Of a stretch of 40,761 bases of DNA, positions 16,646-25,412 are shown piece by piece. Source of the stretch: Planctomycetota bacterium (GTDB taxonomy: Bacteria > Planctomycetota > UBA1135); NCBI GenBank assembly GCA_024229395.1, contig JAAESM010000073.1, forward strand, positions 1 through 40,761, given 5' to 3'. A model generated the notes under the pieces. The model worked only from the letters and a program-made list of their open reading frames with translations. It did no database searches and was not told the origin of the DNA. A program made the position numbers and the translations under genes. Position 1 is the first letter of the stretch. Each line of letters starts with the position of its first letter.

Positions 16646-16667
16646 GTGCTCCGCAGAGCGCAGTTTT
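16646..16667 (+). terminator. Possible intrinsic terminator after U32-ferredoxin
   Basis: GTGCTC (16646-16651) can pair with GAGCGC (16656-16661) around a CGCA loop, with one G-U pair, followed by AGTTTT. The stem is only 6 bp and the T-run only four, so this is weak. It sits in the right place, between convergent genes. Confidence 0.4.
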
Positions 16668-16674
16668 GGCCTTC

Positions 16675-18183
16675 CTAAAGCACTGTGGTCTGAACGTTAT
16701 CGGTCCACAAACCACTGGTCAGGTCCAAGCCCTGCAACCATGCGGTCACACCACTGCCGCGCGATGGCACGCGCACGGTGACCGTGCCGACGCCATTGGA
16801 ATTCTGGTAGACCGTCGGCAGCAAGCGCAACGGTGGTGACAGGTCCGCCAAGCCGTAAGCCGTCATGTACGGTCCGCTACCAGTGGTGCTGTAGTAGATG
16901 AAGCCAGAACCATTCGGCACGCAATCCACCATGGTGAAGGTGGCGAGCTGACCGGCGGTCAAGCTTGGCACCTGCAGGCTTGGGCCGTTACTGCCGACCG
17001 TTGGTTTCCACGAAGCCACGGTCGCCGCGGTGTTGTTCAACGAGCGCACATTATTCTGCGAGCTGTTGCCCATCGTGAAACCGTTATAGCTCACGTTCGG
17101 ACCGGACCAACGATCAATCTCCGACCCTGGCGAGTACGCCATGATGGTGCGGTACTGGTTGTTCGAGGTGCGGAAGCCGAAGCTGTAGGAGTAAGCACCG
17201 GAGCTGGCATTCTGCGGATCGTGGTTCGACCCCATGTTGTGCCCTAACTCATGGGCCAAGGTCTGCGAGTTCTGCATGCAGCTGTAGTTGACCACGCTGA
17301 ATGCCCACGAGCGGAAACTGGAACTGACGTTGGTCATCAGATAAGCCAGACCGCAGTACTGCGTATTCATGCACAACAGACTCACGCAGTCGGCACCGTA
17401 CTGGGTGCGCAAGGAATGCACATTGTCCATCTTGCCGTCGTTGGTGCCTTGCAGGTCCTGCAAGATCTGGTTGAAGCTGCCAGGCTCGTTGTAACCGACC
17501 ATCTCCGCGGTGTGCACCAAACGAACTTCTTGATCCACGCCGCTGTCCAAGAAGGAAGCATTGGTCTTAGCCATCGCCAAGTTGATCTTGCTGTTGGTGG
17601 AAGTGGTGCCCCCCATCAAGTTCTTGGCGACGGTGGTGTAGACCACCATGACGTCGATCTCGGTGAGGTTGCCGCGCGTGTTGCTGGCAGGATTCACTTC
17701 ACTTGGCAGATGCACACCGAAGGAATCATCGGTGCCACATTCAGGGCCAGCGGAGCGATCCACTTGGTGAATCCAGAACACATCATTGCCAGCACTGGTA
17801 ATCGAGTAGGCCTGATCATCAAAGCTGATGAAGGCACTGACCATGTCGTCAATCATCGAGAACATGGCGTGAGAATCTGGGTGGCCAGCGACCGAGCCCA
17901 TCCACACCACGCCGTTGGCATAGGCTGGCTGCAGGTGGTCGAACTCAGCGGTCAGCGCAAGGCCATCGAATAAGTTCAACTGTACATTCGATGCTTGACC
18001 ATCACGCAGCAAGTCGAGGTTGACGTTGACCAAGCGCGAACGAATAGCCGTGGCATCCAGGCCGATGCCCGCTTGCGCGGCTTGGCTAGGTGGAGCAAAC
18101 AACTCCAGCGAGGATTGCGCAGCAACTGGACTAGCCAGCGCCACGAGAGTCAAAAGGGGTAGGAAATGATTCATGAAACTCAT
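16675..18183 (-). CDS. Reprolysin-like (M12B) zinc metalloprotease, secreted; tandem copy 2
   Basis: A 502-aa protein from the ATG at 18183, which gives a clean signal peptide (MNHFLPLLTLVALASPVAAQ). The frame is open to 18240 but would then overlap the upstream gene and lack a signal start. The zinc motif HELGHNMGSNHD fits metzincins (HExxHxxGxxHD) and a FGFRTSNNQYRTIMAYSPG segment supplies the Met-turn region. A C-terminal beta-domain (about the last 90 residues) follows the catalytic part, with FIYYSTTGSGP, VTAWLQGLDL and a final NVQTTVL. Similar tails occur on three other loci in this window. It is strongly similar along its length to the gene just upstream (18207-19736), 23 bp away. It probably degrades extracellular protein. 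Confidence 0.9.
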   Translation of the reverse strand: MSFMNHFLPLLTLVALASPVAAQSSLELFAPPSQAAQAGIGLDATAIRSRLVNVNLDLLRDGQASNVQLNLFDGLALTAEFDHLQPAYANGVVWMGSVAGHPDSHAMFSMIDDMVSAFISFDDQAYSITSAGNDVFWIHQVDRSAGPECGTDDSFGVHLPSEVNPASNTRGNLTEIDVMVVYTTVAKNLMGGTTSTNSKINLAMAKTNASFLDSGVDQEVRLVHTAEMVGYNEPGSFNQILQDLQGTNDGKMDNVHSLRTQYGADCVSLLCMNTQYCGLAYLMTNVSSSFRSWAFSVVNYSCMQNSQTLAHELGHNMGSNHDPQNASSGAYSYSFGFRTSNNQYRTIMAYSPGSEIDRWSGPNVSYNGFTMGNSSQNNVRSLNNTAATVASWKPTVGSNGPSLQVPSLTAGQLATFTMVDCVPNGSGFIYYSTTGSGPYMTAYGLADLSPPLRLLPTVYQNSNGVGTVTVRVPSRGSGVTAWLQGLDLTSGLWTDNVQTTVL

Positions 18184-18206
18184 GGCGTCGGCGAAATCAA
18201 AAGCCC

Positions 18207-19736
18207 TTACTGGACGGTGGTTTGGTAGTTCGAGCTCCACTCCGAAGTGCTGACGTCAACACCTTGGAACCAAGCGGTGACACCTGCGCCTCGTGAAGGC
18301 ACGCGCACTGCGACCGAGCCATGACCATTGCTGTCAATGCTCATGAACGGCAAAGCTTTCAATGGCGCATTCAAGTCAGCCGGACCGTAAGGGGTGGTGG
18401 TAGGACCAACGCCTCCAGTGGTGCTGTAGTAGATGTAAGCCACGCTGTTTGGCGTGCAGTCATCGATGCTGAAGATCGCGAACTGACCAGCGATCAGGTT
18501 AGGCACGGTCATGTCCGGGCCGGTTGGGCCGCCACCGGTGCCGCCGTCGCGCCAATCCGCCACGATCGACGCCGTGTTGTTCAGCGAACGTGCGTTGTCC
18601 TGGCTGCTGTTACCCATGGTGTTACCGCTGTAGGTCACGTTCGGGCCGGAGAAACGCTTCACGCGCGTGCCTGGCGAGTAAGCCATCACGGTGCGGTATT
18701 GGTTGTTCGGAGTGCGGTAGCCGAAGCTGTAAGAGTATGCGCCGGAACCGGCATTCTGTGGATCATGGTTCGATCCCATGTTGTGACCAAGCTCGTGACT
18801 GAAGCTGTAGTAACCGGTCATGCAGCTGTAGTTGCACACGCTGAATGCGGAGCTGGCGAAACCTGCACTAGGGTTGGTCATCAGGTAAGCGATGCCACAG
18901 TACTGACCATTCTTGCAGATCATGCTGACACAATCGGCAGCGTACTGGTCGCGCAATGCATGAACGTTATCCATGTCACCATCGTTGGTGCTTCTCAGGT
19001 CAGTCAGGATCTGGCTGAAACTGGAAGGCTCGGAGTAACCGACCATCTCTGCGGAATGCACCAGGACCAGCTCCTGATTCACGCCACTCGAACTGTATGC
19101 CGAGTTGCTTTCGGTAATCGCCAGGTTGATGCGGCTTTGCATCGAGTTGGTACCGCCGACGGTGTTCTTAGCTGCAGTCGAGTAAACCACCAACACATCG
19201 ATGTCAGGGTTACCGGCGCGACTGCCGTTGCCGTTGACTTGGCTTTCACTTGGTGACGAGGTCACGGCGTGCGAATCATTGGTGCCGCAACGTGGCATCA
19301 GCGACGAATCGATGATGTTGACCCAGTGCGCGCCATTGCCAGCGAAACCGATTTGGCAAAGTTGATCATCCCAAGTAACGGTGCCGGAAACTGCATCGCC
19401 CATTACTGAGAAGATCGCCGTCTCACTCTCGTGACCGATAATCGAGCCGACCCAAACGGTGCCTCCACCGTAGGCCTGCTCCAGGCGATCAAACTTGGCA
19501 ACCATCTCTAGATCAGAGAACAGGTTCAAGCTGATGTATTCCGTTGCTGTGGTCAGTTGATCGATATCAATCTCGACCAAGCGTTTGCGCAACGAGGCAT
19601 TCTCGGCACTGACGGCAACTAGTGGAGCTTTATTGGTTGCAGCGAACAGTTCCGGAGCGTGGTCCTGATCGATGCTTTGGGCGCTCGCTGGGCAGGCGAG
19701 CACCATGGTGGTTAGGAGAGATAGAGTTAGGGACAT
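18207..19736 (-). CDS. Reprolysin-like (M12B) zinc metalloprotease, secreted; tandem copy 1
   Basis: A 509-aa protein with a signal peptide (MSLTLSLLTTMVLACPASAQ). A propeptide-like region is shared with the next gene (GTVWVGSIIGHESETAIFSV here, GVVWMGSVAGHPDSHAMFSM there). The catalytic domain has HELGHNMGSNHDPQN and a YRTVMAYSPGTR Met-turn segment. The same C-terminal module ends the protein (AYIYYSTTGGVGPTTTPYGP, VTAWFQGVDV, YQTTVQ). AGGA about 5 nt before the ATG is a fair ribosome site. Next to its paralogue it reads as a tandem duplication that has already diverged considerably. The two probably form one transcript. Confidence 0.91.
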   Translation of the reverse strand: MSLTLSLLTTMVLACPASAQSIDQDHAPELFAATNKAPLVAVSAENASLRKRLVEIDIDQLTTATEYISLNLFSDLEMVAKFDRLEQAYGGGTVWVGSIIGHESETAIFSVMGDAVSGTVTWDDQLCQIGFAGNGAHWVNIIDSSLMPRCGTNDSHAVTSSPSESQVNGNGSRAGNPDIDVLVVYSTAAKNTVGGTNSMQSRINLAITESNSAYSSSGVNQELVLVHSAEMVGYSEPSSFSQILTDLRSTNDGDMDNVHALRDQYAADCVSMICKNGQYCGIAYLMTNPSAGFASSAFSVCNYSCMTGYYSFSHELGHNMGSNHDPQNAGSGAYSYSFGYRTPNNQYRTVMAYSPGTRVKRFSGPNVTYSGNTMGNSSQDNARSLNNTASIVADWRDGGTGGGPTGPDMTVPNLIAGQFAIFSIDDCTPNSVAYIYYSTTGGVGPTTTPYGPADLNAPLKALPFMSIDSNGHGSVAVRVPSRGAGVTAWFQGVDVSTSEWSSNYQTTVQ

Positions 19737-19832
19737 CTATTCCTGGACGTTGAATTCCGGCTAAGGTTCCCTAATTCAGGACCGAATTTTCCCGTACCTA
19801 GGCCTTTTGCGCCATATTACGGCCGCATCGGC

Positions 19833-21062
19833 CTAAAGCAGCTCGCCGCAGAGCAATCCGAACGCATGCTGGCCCTGGATGTCACCTGCAGCCGGAGCGC
19901 CAATCAGTAACAATTTCTGATTGGATCCAGTGAAAGCGCGGCCAACCGTCACCGAAGAACCGAAACTATCATCCACCTCAGGAGGAGAGAGCGCCCTCAA
20001 GATGCTGCCATCGCGACCACTGATCACGAGTGTTTCTGCACCTGCAGATAGGAAAGTAAACCCAGCCCACTCGCCATGTGCACCGATCACATAGTCAGCG
20101 CGACCATCACCGTTTACATCGCCAGCGCCGGCTAGGGAATGTCCCCAACCTTGCTTTGGCCCACTGGAAGAACCTGGCCCGACGTGCCTGCGAATACGGG
20201 TGCCGGACTTGTTGTAAAGGTGGACCGTGTCTCTGCAGGGCTCACCGATCAAGAAATCCGTCTTGCCATCCAAGTCGGCGTCACCGACAGCCGCAAGGCG
20301 GTAGCCGAACCACGCGTTGGTGTTCTGGCCCTTGATGCGGCGAATGCGATTGAAAGAGGCGCCACTGATTAGGTGCACATCGCCACGGTCACTGCGCGCA
20401 TAAGGCTCACCAACCACGAAGTCTGGGATGCCATCGCCATTGGTGTCATCCAAAGCTGCCAAGCCAGTTCCTAGACCGCCGCCAGCCGAAGATCCGTAAT
20501 AACGACCGATTAAGCCGCTGCCACTGCCGCTGAAGGCGTGGACCACCCCCGCACCGTTGAAGGCACCAGGTTCACCAACGAGAACATCAGGAACGCTATC
20601 ACCGTTGAGATCATCAATGCTGGCGATCGAAACGCCCAAGTAGCCGCCGGCCCTGGTTCCATGAACCCAAGCCAAACGCTGGCCAGTAGCACCAGACCAA
20701 ACGTAGACTGCACCGGCACGAGAATAGTTCGTGCTTTCGAAAGGAGCCCCTGCAGCGTAGTCGCTGATGCCATCGCCATCGATATCCTTCAGCGCGGTGG
20801 CATAGCGACCGAGGCGCGACGAAGCCATGGCCCCATCGTGACGGCGAATTAGGGTGAGATTGGCGCCATCGTAGATGTAAACAGAGCCCGAATTTGTACC
20901 GTTATAGTCAGTACAAAACGCCCCTGTGCCGACTTCAGCAATGCCGTCGCCAGTGATGTCATCGAGGATGAAGGTTGACATTCCTAGACCGTCCCAATGG
21001 GACGTACCGGGAATTTCAAAAGAGTGCTGTAAAGCACATAATGCAATGAGGGAGAGGAACAT
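19833..21062 (-). CDS. FG-GAP (integrin-alpha-like beta-propeller) repeat protein, secreted
   Basis: A 409-aa protein built almost entirely of FG-GAP/VCBS-type repeats with Ca-binding loops: DDITGDGIAEV, KDIDGDGISDY, DDLNGDSVPDV, DDTNGDGIPDF, GDADLDGKTDF and GDVNGDGRADY, plus a degenerate seventh blade near the end. This fits one seven-bladed propeller, probably for surface adhesion or protein binding. I start it at the ATG 21062, giving the signal MFLSLIALCALQHS. The frame continues to a TTG at 21098, but a -10-like TATAGT (21085-21090, minus) lies inside that extension. It lacks the C-terminal module of the neighbouring metalloproteases. Confidence 0.88.
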   Translation of the reverse strand: MFLSLIALCALQHSFEIPGTSHWDGLGMSTFILDDITGDGIAEVGTGAFCTDYNGTNSGSVYIYDGANLTLIRRHDGAMASSRLGRYATALKDIDGDGISDYAAGAPFESTNYSRAGAVYVWSGATGQRLAWVHGTRAGGYLGVSIASIDDLNGDSVPDVLVGEPGAFNGAGVVHAFSGSGSGLIGRYYGSSAGGGLGTGLAALDDTNGDGIPDFVVGEPYARSDRGDVHLISGASFNRIRRIKGQNTNAWFGYRLAAVGDADLDGKTDFLIGEPCRDTVHLYNKSGTRIRRHVGPGSSSGPKQGWGHSLAGAGDVNGDGRADYVIGAHGEWAGFTFLSAGAETLVISGRDGSILRALSPPEVDDSFGSSVTVGRAFTGSNQKLLLIGAPAAGDIQGQHAFGLLCGELL

Positions 21063-21137
21063 GGTGAGGGGATGAACCAACCCAACTATACCTGACAATC
21101 TGGGTTCTGAGTTTGATTACTCCCCCCGCCGAACAGC

Positions 21138-21938
21138 ATGGAAGCCCAAATTAGCCGCGACGAGGCCATTCCTCAGCTCCTTGAGGAGCATGGCTGCATG
21201 GTCTTGAGCCTTGGCCGACGCATGTGCAACAGCGCGGAAGAGGCCGAAGATCTGGTCCAGGAGACTTTCCTGCAGGCTTATCGCAGCTGGAGTCAGTTCG
21301 AGGGCCGTTCTACGGTCAAGACTTGGCTGTACACGATTGCTATGCGGACTTGTCAGCGACTGCAACGCAAAAAAGTGGGTCAGCCTTCGCGGATGACGTC
21401 GTTGGAATCGCTGCTGCCGATGGGCGAGGCCACCATGGGAGTGCTCGACACCGACGCCGACTCCCCGCTCGACGTGCAGATGCGCATGGAGGGTAAGCAG
21501 CAAATCGAAGAGGCCATCGTGGAGTTGCCAGTCGAGTTTCGGGTGCCGTTGATCCTCAAGGACATCCTTGGTTTCTCAATCAAGGAGGTCGCTGAGATTA
21601 CCGAGATCAAGGTCGCCACGGTGAAGACTCGGGTGCACCGGGCACGTCTACGCCTACGTCAGGCCCTCGAAAGCATTCTGCCGCGCGCGGAAGTGCCGCC
21701 AGCAGAATATCCCATGCAAGTCTGCATGGACCTGTTGCGTTTAAAACAGGAGTCAATCGACCGCGGCGATGAAGCCAATGCAAAGCTGGATAACCTGGTC
21801 TGTCGGCGTTGCAATATTCTGTTTACGACCATGGATTGCACTTTTGACGCCTGTCAAGAATTGTTGGAAGGAAGGATGCCAACGGAGTTAAGAGACCGTA
21901 TCCTTATGCACTTCAAAAACGAAGCCGAACCAAATTAA
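21138..21938 (+). CDS. ECF-type RNA polymerase sigma factor with Cys-containing C-terminal extension
   Basis: A 266-aa protein. Region 2 is clear (EEAEDLVQETFLQAYRSW, then FEGRSTVKTWLYTIAMRTCQ). Region 4 has the usual helix-turn-helix (VELPVEFRVPLILKDILGFS, IKEVAEITEIKVATVKTRVH). About 80 residues follow where a plain ECF factor would stop. This tail holds CRRC and CTFDAC spaced like a metal site, then ELLEGRMPTELRDRILMHF, which resembles the zinc-finger anti-sigma (ZAS) pattern. It may be a built-in metal or redox control domain (inference). No separate anti-sigma gene is adjacent. It diverges from the FG-GAP gene. Base composition turns AT-rich just after its stop. Confidence 0.9.
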   Translation: MEAQISRDEAIPQLLEEHGCMVLSLGRRMCNSAEEAEDLVQETFLQAYRSWSQFEGRSTVKTWLYTIAMRTCQRLQRKKVGQPSRMTSLESLLPMGEATMGVLDTDADSPLDVQMRMEGKQQIEEAIVELPVEFRVPLILKDILGFSIKEVAEITEIKVATVKTRVHRARLRLRQALESILPRAEVPPAEYPMQVCMDLLRLKQESIDRGDEANAKLDNLVCRRCNILFTTMDCTFDACQELLEGRMPTELRDRILMHFKNEAEPN

Positions 21939-22217
21939 ATCAAATTTTAGAAATTGCCGGGAACTTTTTGTTTCTGATGTTTACGAATTTCACATACCTT
22001 CGACAATGCTTTGAGGGTGTAAGACAGGTAAAGATTTTCCGGCTCGCTAGAGTGAATTGTGTTTCTGTTTCGCCGACACCGTGGGGGTTGGCGGCGGCCC
22101 AGACCACCCTTCTCTCTAGCGGCTTTTTTTGCCCTAGCCGGATATCACAGCAGCGCTTGGCTTGGCCAGCGCTCCCTAGGTTCGATTACTCGACCAGCGC
22201 TCGTGCGAGTCGGCGCA
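21939..22217. other. Non-coding stretch between convergent sigma-factor and YeiH genes
   Basis: This 279-bp stretch is AT-rich at first (to about 22,050), then GC-rich. A hairpin with AGCGCT arms (22152-22157 and 22168-22173) has no T-run, and an isolated T7 near 22125 has only a weak, bulged GGC/GCC stem around it. I see no convincing gene, RNA or terminator here. Confidence 0.5.
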
Positions 22218-23222
22218 TTAAACCAGCCTTTCAAGCCCAAAAATGAGGGCGCAGGACAAGATGGCCATCACCAGCCATTGCACCGCGCCTGCCAAGACCG
22301 GCCGCGCGCCTACATGGAATAAATCGCGCAAGCTGGTCTGCAGTCCCACCCCGGCCATGCCGATGGCCATCAGCCAACCGCCTCCATTCTTCAGATTGGT
22401 GGTGCCAAGCAGGCCATCCTCTGGCAACCAATGCAGAGAGTTGATGGCAGCAAACAACACGAAGGCGACCAGAAACCATGGCACCGGTGAGACATGCACT
22501 TCACCAGAAGCTTCGGCACTACGTCGACGTGAGCGCGCCAGGAACCACACGATTGGAGCCAACCAACAGATGCGCACCAACTTGGCCACGGTGGCGACTT
22601 CGGTGGCGGTGGAACTGACGGTTTCACCTGCAGCTACGACCTGCGCAGTCTCATGCAAACTTGCCCCCGCCCAAACGCCATATTGAACGTCAGTCAGGCC
22701 CAGAAGCGGCATAAGCAAGGGATAGGTGAAGATTCCAATGGTGCCAAGCAGCGTGATCACACCGATGGCGACTGCGGAATCGCGCTTATCGGCTTGCACG
22801 ACAGTGTCGGCGGCAACGATCGCCGACGCACCACAGACCGCCCCGCCTACACCGAGCAGCAAACCAAGTTCATGCGGAAGCTTGAATCGTTTGGCGACCC
22901 ACCAACCGAAGGCGACACCCACCAGGGTGGTGATTGAAACCACCGCCAAGGCTGGCATGCCGATGGTGGCGATGTCCCCCAAGCTCAAGCGCAGACCTAA
23001 GGCGGCAACCGCCCAACGCAAGATCGGTTTGCGCGATACTTCTAAGCCGGGCAATACCCATTGTGGCGGCGGCATGAGCAAGCGCAACAACATACCCAAC
23101 AAGATGACCAGCAACAGCCCGCCCATATGCAAGCGGTCATGGAACAGCGGAGTCGCTGCCAGGGTCTTCGCAAGCCACGCCAATAAGGTGGCCAGCAAGA
23201 TGCCGGGTAGAAGGCGTGCCAA
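22218..23222 (-). CDS. YeiH family putative membrane exporter (UPF0324)
   Basis: A 334-aa protein with about ten membrane helices, matching the YeiH/UPF0324 family. Conserved segments are MGGLLLVILLGMLLR, VAALGLRLSLGDI, the glycine-rich LLLGVGGAVCGASAIVA (about 123-139) and GVWAGASLHETAQVVAAG (about 189-206). The family is often annotated as a putative sulfate exporter, with little experimental support. The start is TTG at 23222, with GGCGAGA just upstream. Its start lies 35 bp from that of asd, transcribed the other way, so the two promoters must overlap. Confidence 0.9.
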   Translation of the reverse strand: MARLLPGILLATLLAWLAKTLAATPLFHDRLHMGGLLLVILLGMLLRLLMPPPQWVLPGLEVSRKPILRWAVAALGLRLSLGDIATIGMPALAVVSITTLVGVAFGWWVAKRFKLPHELGLLLGVGGAVCGASAIVAADTVVQADKRDSAVAIGVITLLGTIGIFTYPLLMPLLGLTDVQYGVWAGASLHETAQVVAAGETVSSTATEVATVAKLVRICWLAPIVWFLARSRRRSAEASGEVHVSPVPWFLVAFVLFAAINSLHWLPEDGLLGTTNLKNGGGWLMAIGMAGVGLQTSLRDLFHVGARPVLAGAVQWLVMAILSCALIFGLERLV

Positions 23223-23257
23223 ATCTCGCCGAGTCTATCACTTATGATGGCCCTCTC

Positions 23258-24205
23258 ATGAGTCCTTCCTCCTCCAACGACCGCGGCGCCCGGCTACCAG
23301 CGAATCCTCGCGTGGCTGTGATTGGCGCTTCGGGCTTGGTTGGCCACGGAATCATGGAGTGTCTGCAGGAACGCAACTTCCCAGCCCAATCAATCGAAGC
23401 CTTCTCACCGCGCGATGACCATCCTGCCAAGGCAGCCAACGCTGACTTGGTATTCCTGGCCGCACCCACCGAGGTCTCGCAGCTTCATGCGCCACGCTTA
23501 GTCGCTGCCGGTTGCATCGTCATCGACTTGTCGCCAGCTTGGCGTCTAGAGAATGATGTGCCGCTGGTGGTTCCCGAGATCAACGCCAAGCTGCTTGAGA
23601 CTCATCATGGCTTGATTGCCAGTCCGAACTGCACCAATGTGCCGCTGGTGATCGCGCTTGCTGCTTTGCAGAAACAACGCGTTGTCGAAAACGTGATCGT
23701 CACCACCATGCAAGCCGCCAGCGGTGCAGGCCGCCCTGGCTTGGAGTGCTTGGCCGGTGCACCAAGTCCCTTCGCCAAGCCCTTGGTTGGCAATTTGATT
23801 CCGCAATGCGATGACTTCGACGCTAATGGGGTGAGTGCCGAAGAGCAGCGCATGGTGGTCGAATCCCAGCGTCTGTTGGCTGCCCCGCATATGAGGATCA
23901 TGGCCAGTTGCGTGCGGGTTCCGGTGGCGGTTGGCCACGCCATGACGGTCTATGTGCAACTACGCGATAGTTTCAGCGTGGATCAGGCCAGGGAGTGCTT
24001 CGCAACCATGCCGGGTTTGAAGTTGTATAAACGGACCGACTATCCGGGCGTGCTGGACTGCGTCGGCAACGATCTGGTGCATGTCGGGCGTTTGCGCCAA
24101 GGCAACGAGCCGAATGAACTGCACTTGTGGTTGGCTTGCAATAACTTGCGCAAGGGTGCGGCAACCAATGCCGTGCAGATTGCCGAAGAGCTGCTACCGC
24201 ACTAG
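23258..24205 (+). CDS. asd: Aspartate-semialdehyde dehydrogenase
   Basis: A 315-aa enzyme that reduces aspartyl phosphate to aspartate semialdehyde with NADPH, the branch step to lysine/diaminopimelate, threonine and methionine. Visible motifs are the NADP loop VAVIGASGLVGHGI, the active-site cysteine in SPNCTN (C125), TTMQAASGAGRPG, EEQRMVVESQ, the substrate-binding RVPVAVGHAMTV, and NLRKGAATNAVQIAE near the end. I take the ATG at 23258. The frame runs back to a GTG at 23216, but that extension overlaps the YeiH start and the likely promoter (TATGAT at 23243-23248, 9 nt before the ATG). Confidence 0.94.
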   Translation: MSPSSSNDRGARLPANPRVAVIGASGLVGHGIMECLQERNFPAQSIEAFSPRDDHPAKAANADLVFLAAPTEVSQLHAPRLVAAGCIVIDLSPAWRLENDVPLVVPEINAKLLETHHGLIASPNCTNVPLVIALAALQKQRVVENVIVTTMQAASGAGRPGLECLAGAPSPFAKPLVGNLIPQCDDFDANGVSAEEQRMVVESQRLLAAPHMRIMASCVRVPVAVGHAMTVYVQLRDSFSVDQARECFATMPGLKLYKRTDYPGVLDCVGNDLVHVGRLRQGNEPNELHLWLACNNLRKGAATNAVQIAEELLPH

Positions 24206-24242
24206 GCGCTAGGCGGTTAATGGTGAATGCCAGCTGGCTGCG

Positions 24243-25349
24243 CTAGTCCGGCGATTTTCGTTCCGCTGGTGGACCGATCGACAACAACACCGCAACCGGC
24301 TTGGTGCGCTCCGACGCCAACAACACAATCTGGATGGCGGAAGTGAGTGGCACTGCCAAGAAAGCGCCGACCACGCCCCAGATGCCTGCCCACACCACCA
24401 CCGAAACGATGATGACCAGGGGCGACAGGTTCAATTCGCGACCGAGGATCTTTGGCTCGAGGAAGCTACCTAGGGTGAGGTTCACGGCCATGTATGCGCC
24501 AGCAACGATGCTTGCCTTTTCCCAAGAACCTTCAAAGGCCAGCATGGTGACGGTCGGGAAGATACCGGCAATAATCGAACCGAAGGTTGGGATGTAGTTG
24601 AGCATAAAGGTCAACAAGCCAAACAACAGCGCAAAGGGCACGCCCAGCATAATCATCACCAGGTAACACAGCGAGCCGGTAATCAACGACACCGCCGTCT
24701 TCACGCCAAGGTATTTCTGGATGCCGCGGCCGATGGTATCCAGCACGCGTCGCGCTTCACTCTCGCGCGGTCCGGCAATCGACAGGATCTTACGTCGGAA
24801 GACCTTCTGCTCGGCAAAGATGAAGATCATGTAGATCATCACCAGAATCAATGCGCGTGAGAATCCAAGGCCGCTACCAAGAATGCCGCGTGCCAAGCCT
24901 TCCAGATCGAGGTCATGCAGCGAGGATGCAATCAGGCTACGTGCCGCATCGGGCATCGACGAATTCTGCATCCGCTCCTCGAGGCCAGCCACGACCAACG
25001 GCCAGTCAAGGGAATCTTCAGGGCGGACTTCCGCCTCTGGATCGACTGGAGCCGTGATCTGGGCACCATCTTCACGCGCTTCACCAAGGAACTGGCTGAT
25101 GTTCTCCTGCAGCAGGATGCCGGCTTGGGCCAAGCCAGTGAACAAGACCGCGACCAAAGCGATTACGGTCAGCGCTGGAGGGATGCGCCAACGAGCCAAT
25201 CGAACCACCACCGGCTGCAACATACTCGCGAGCAAGAAGGCAATCACCAGAGGCTGCAAGATGCTTGCGCCGACATGCAGCACCCACCCCACCAAGATGG
25301 TGGTCAAGATGCTGAGCAGAATCAGCACGGTCCGGTTCGGATTCCGCAT
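24243..25349 (-). CDS. AI-2E family transporter (PerM/YhhT-like)
   Basis: A 368-aa membrane protein. Two helices sit at the N-terminus (residues 7-45), another at 60-80, then a long soluble loop (about 85-165), and a C-terminal bundle. The bundle includes the family's conserved FGLLTFMLNYIPTFGSIIAG (about 245-264) and LEPKILGRELNLSPLVIIVS. Members are described as AI-2 exporters, Na+/H+ antiporters or simply permeases, so the transported solute is uncertain. TACGAT lies 6 nt upstream of the ATG (25356-25361, minus). It is divergent from the large anchored protein at 25413 and convergent with asd, 37 bp apart. Confidence 0.9.
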   Translation of the reverse strand: MRNPNRTVLILLSILTTILVGWVLHVGASILQPLVIAFLLASMLQPVVVRLARWRIPPALTVIALVAVLFTGLAQAGILLQENISQFLGEAREDGAQITAPVDPEAEVRPEDSLDWPLVVAGLEERMQNSSMPDAARSLIASSLHDLDLEGLARGILGSGLGFSRALILVMIYMIFIFAEQKVFRRKILSIAGPRESEARRVLDTIGRGIQKYLGVKTAVSLITGSLCYLVMIMLGVPFALLFGLLTFMLNYIPTFGSIIAGIFPTVTMLAFEGSWEKASIVAGAYMAVNLTLGSFLEPKILGRELNLSPLVIIVSVVVWAGIWGVVGAFLAVPLTSAIQIVLLASERTKPVAVLLSIGPPAERKSPD

Positions 25350-25355
25350 GCGGGA

Positions 25356-25407
25356 ATCGTAGCGAATCCGTGGAGCTGCGGGCTGCTTCCAGCCTGTTTG
25401 CTATGAT
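25356..25407. promoter_or_regulatory. Divergent -10 elements for the AI-2E gene and the 871-aa protein
   Basis: TACGAT (25356-25361, minus) ends 6 nt before the AI-2E start codon, and TATGAT (25402-25407, plus) ends 5 nt before the ATG at 25413. The 40 bp between them would have to hold both -35 regions. Neither has a recognisable TTGACA. The close spacing to the start codons implies little or no 5' leader. Confidence 0.55.
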
Positions 25408-25412
25408 TCGTC

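Noticed and set aside
22110..22145. T7 run with CTAG flanks as a terminator
   Set aside because: The T-run would be the loop of a 3-bp GC stem with a bulge, not a tail after a stable stem.
21968..22246. 92-codon open frame downstream of the ECF sigma factor
   Set aside because: No domain, mixed composition, and it overlaps the end of yeiH on the other strand.
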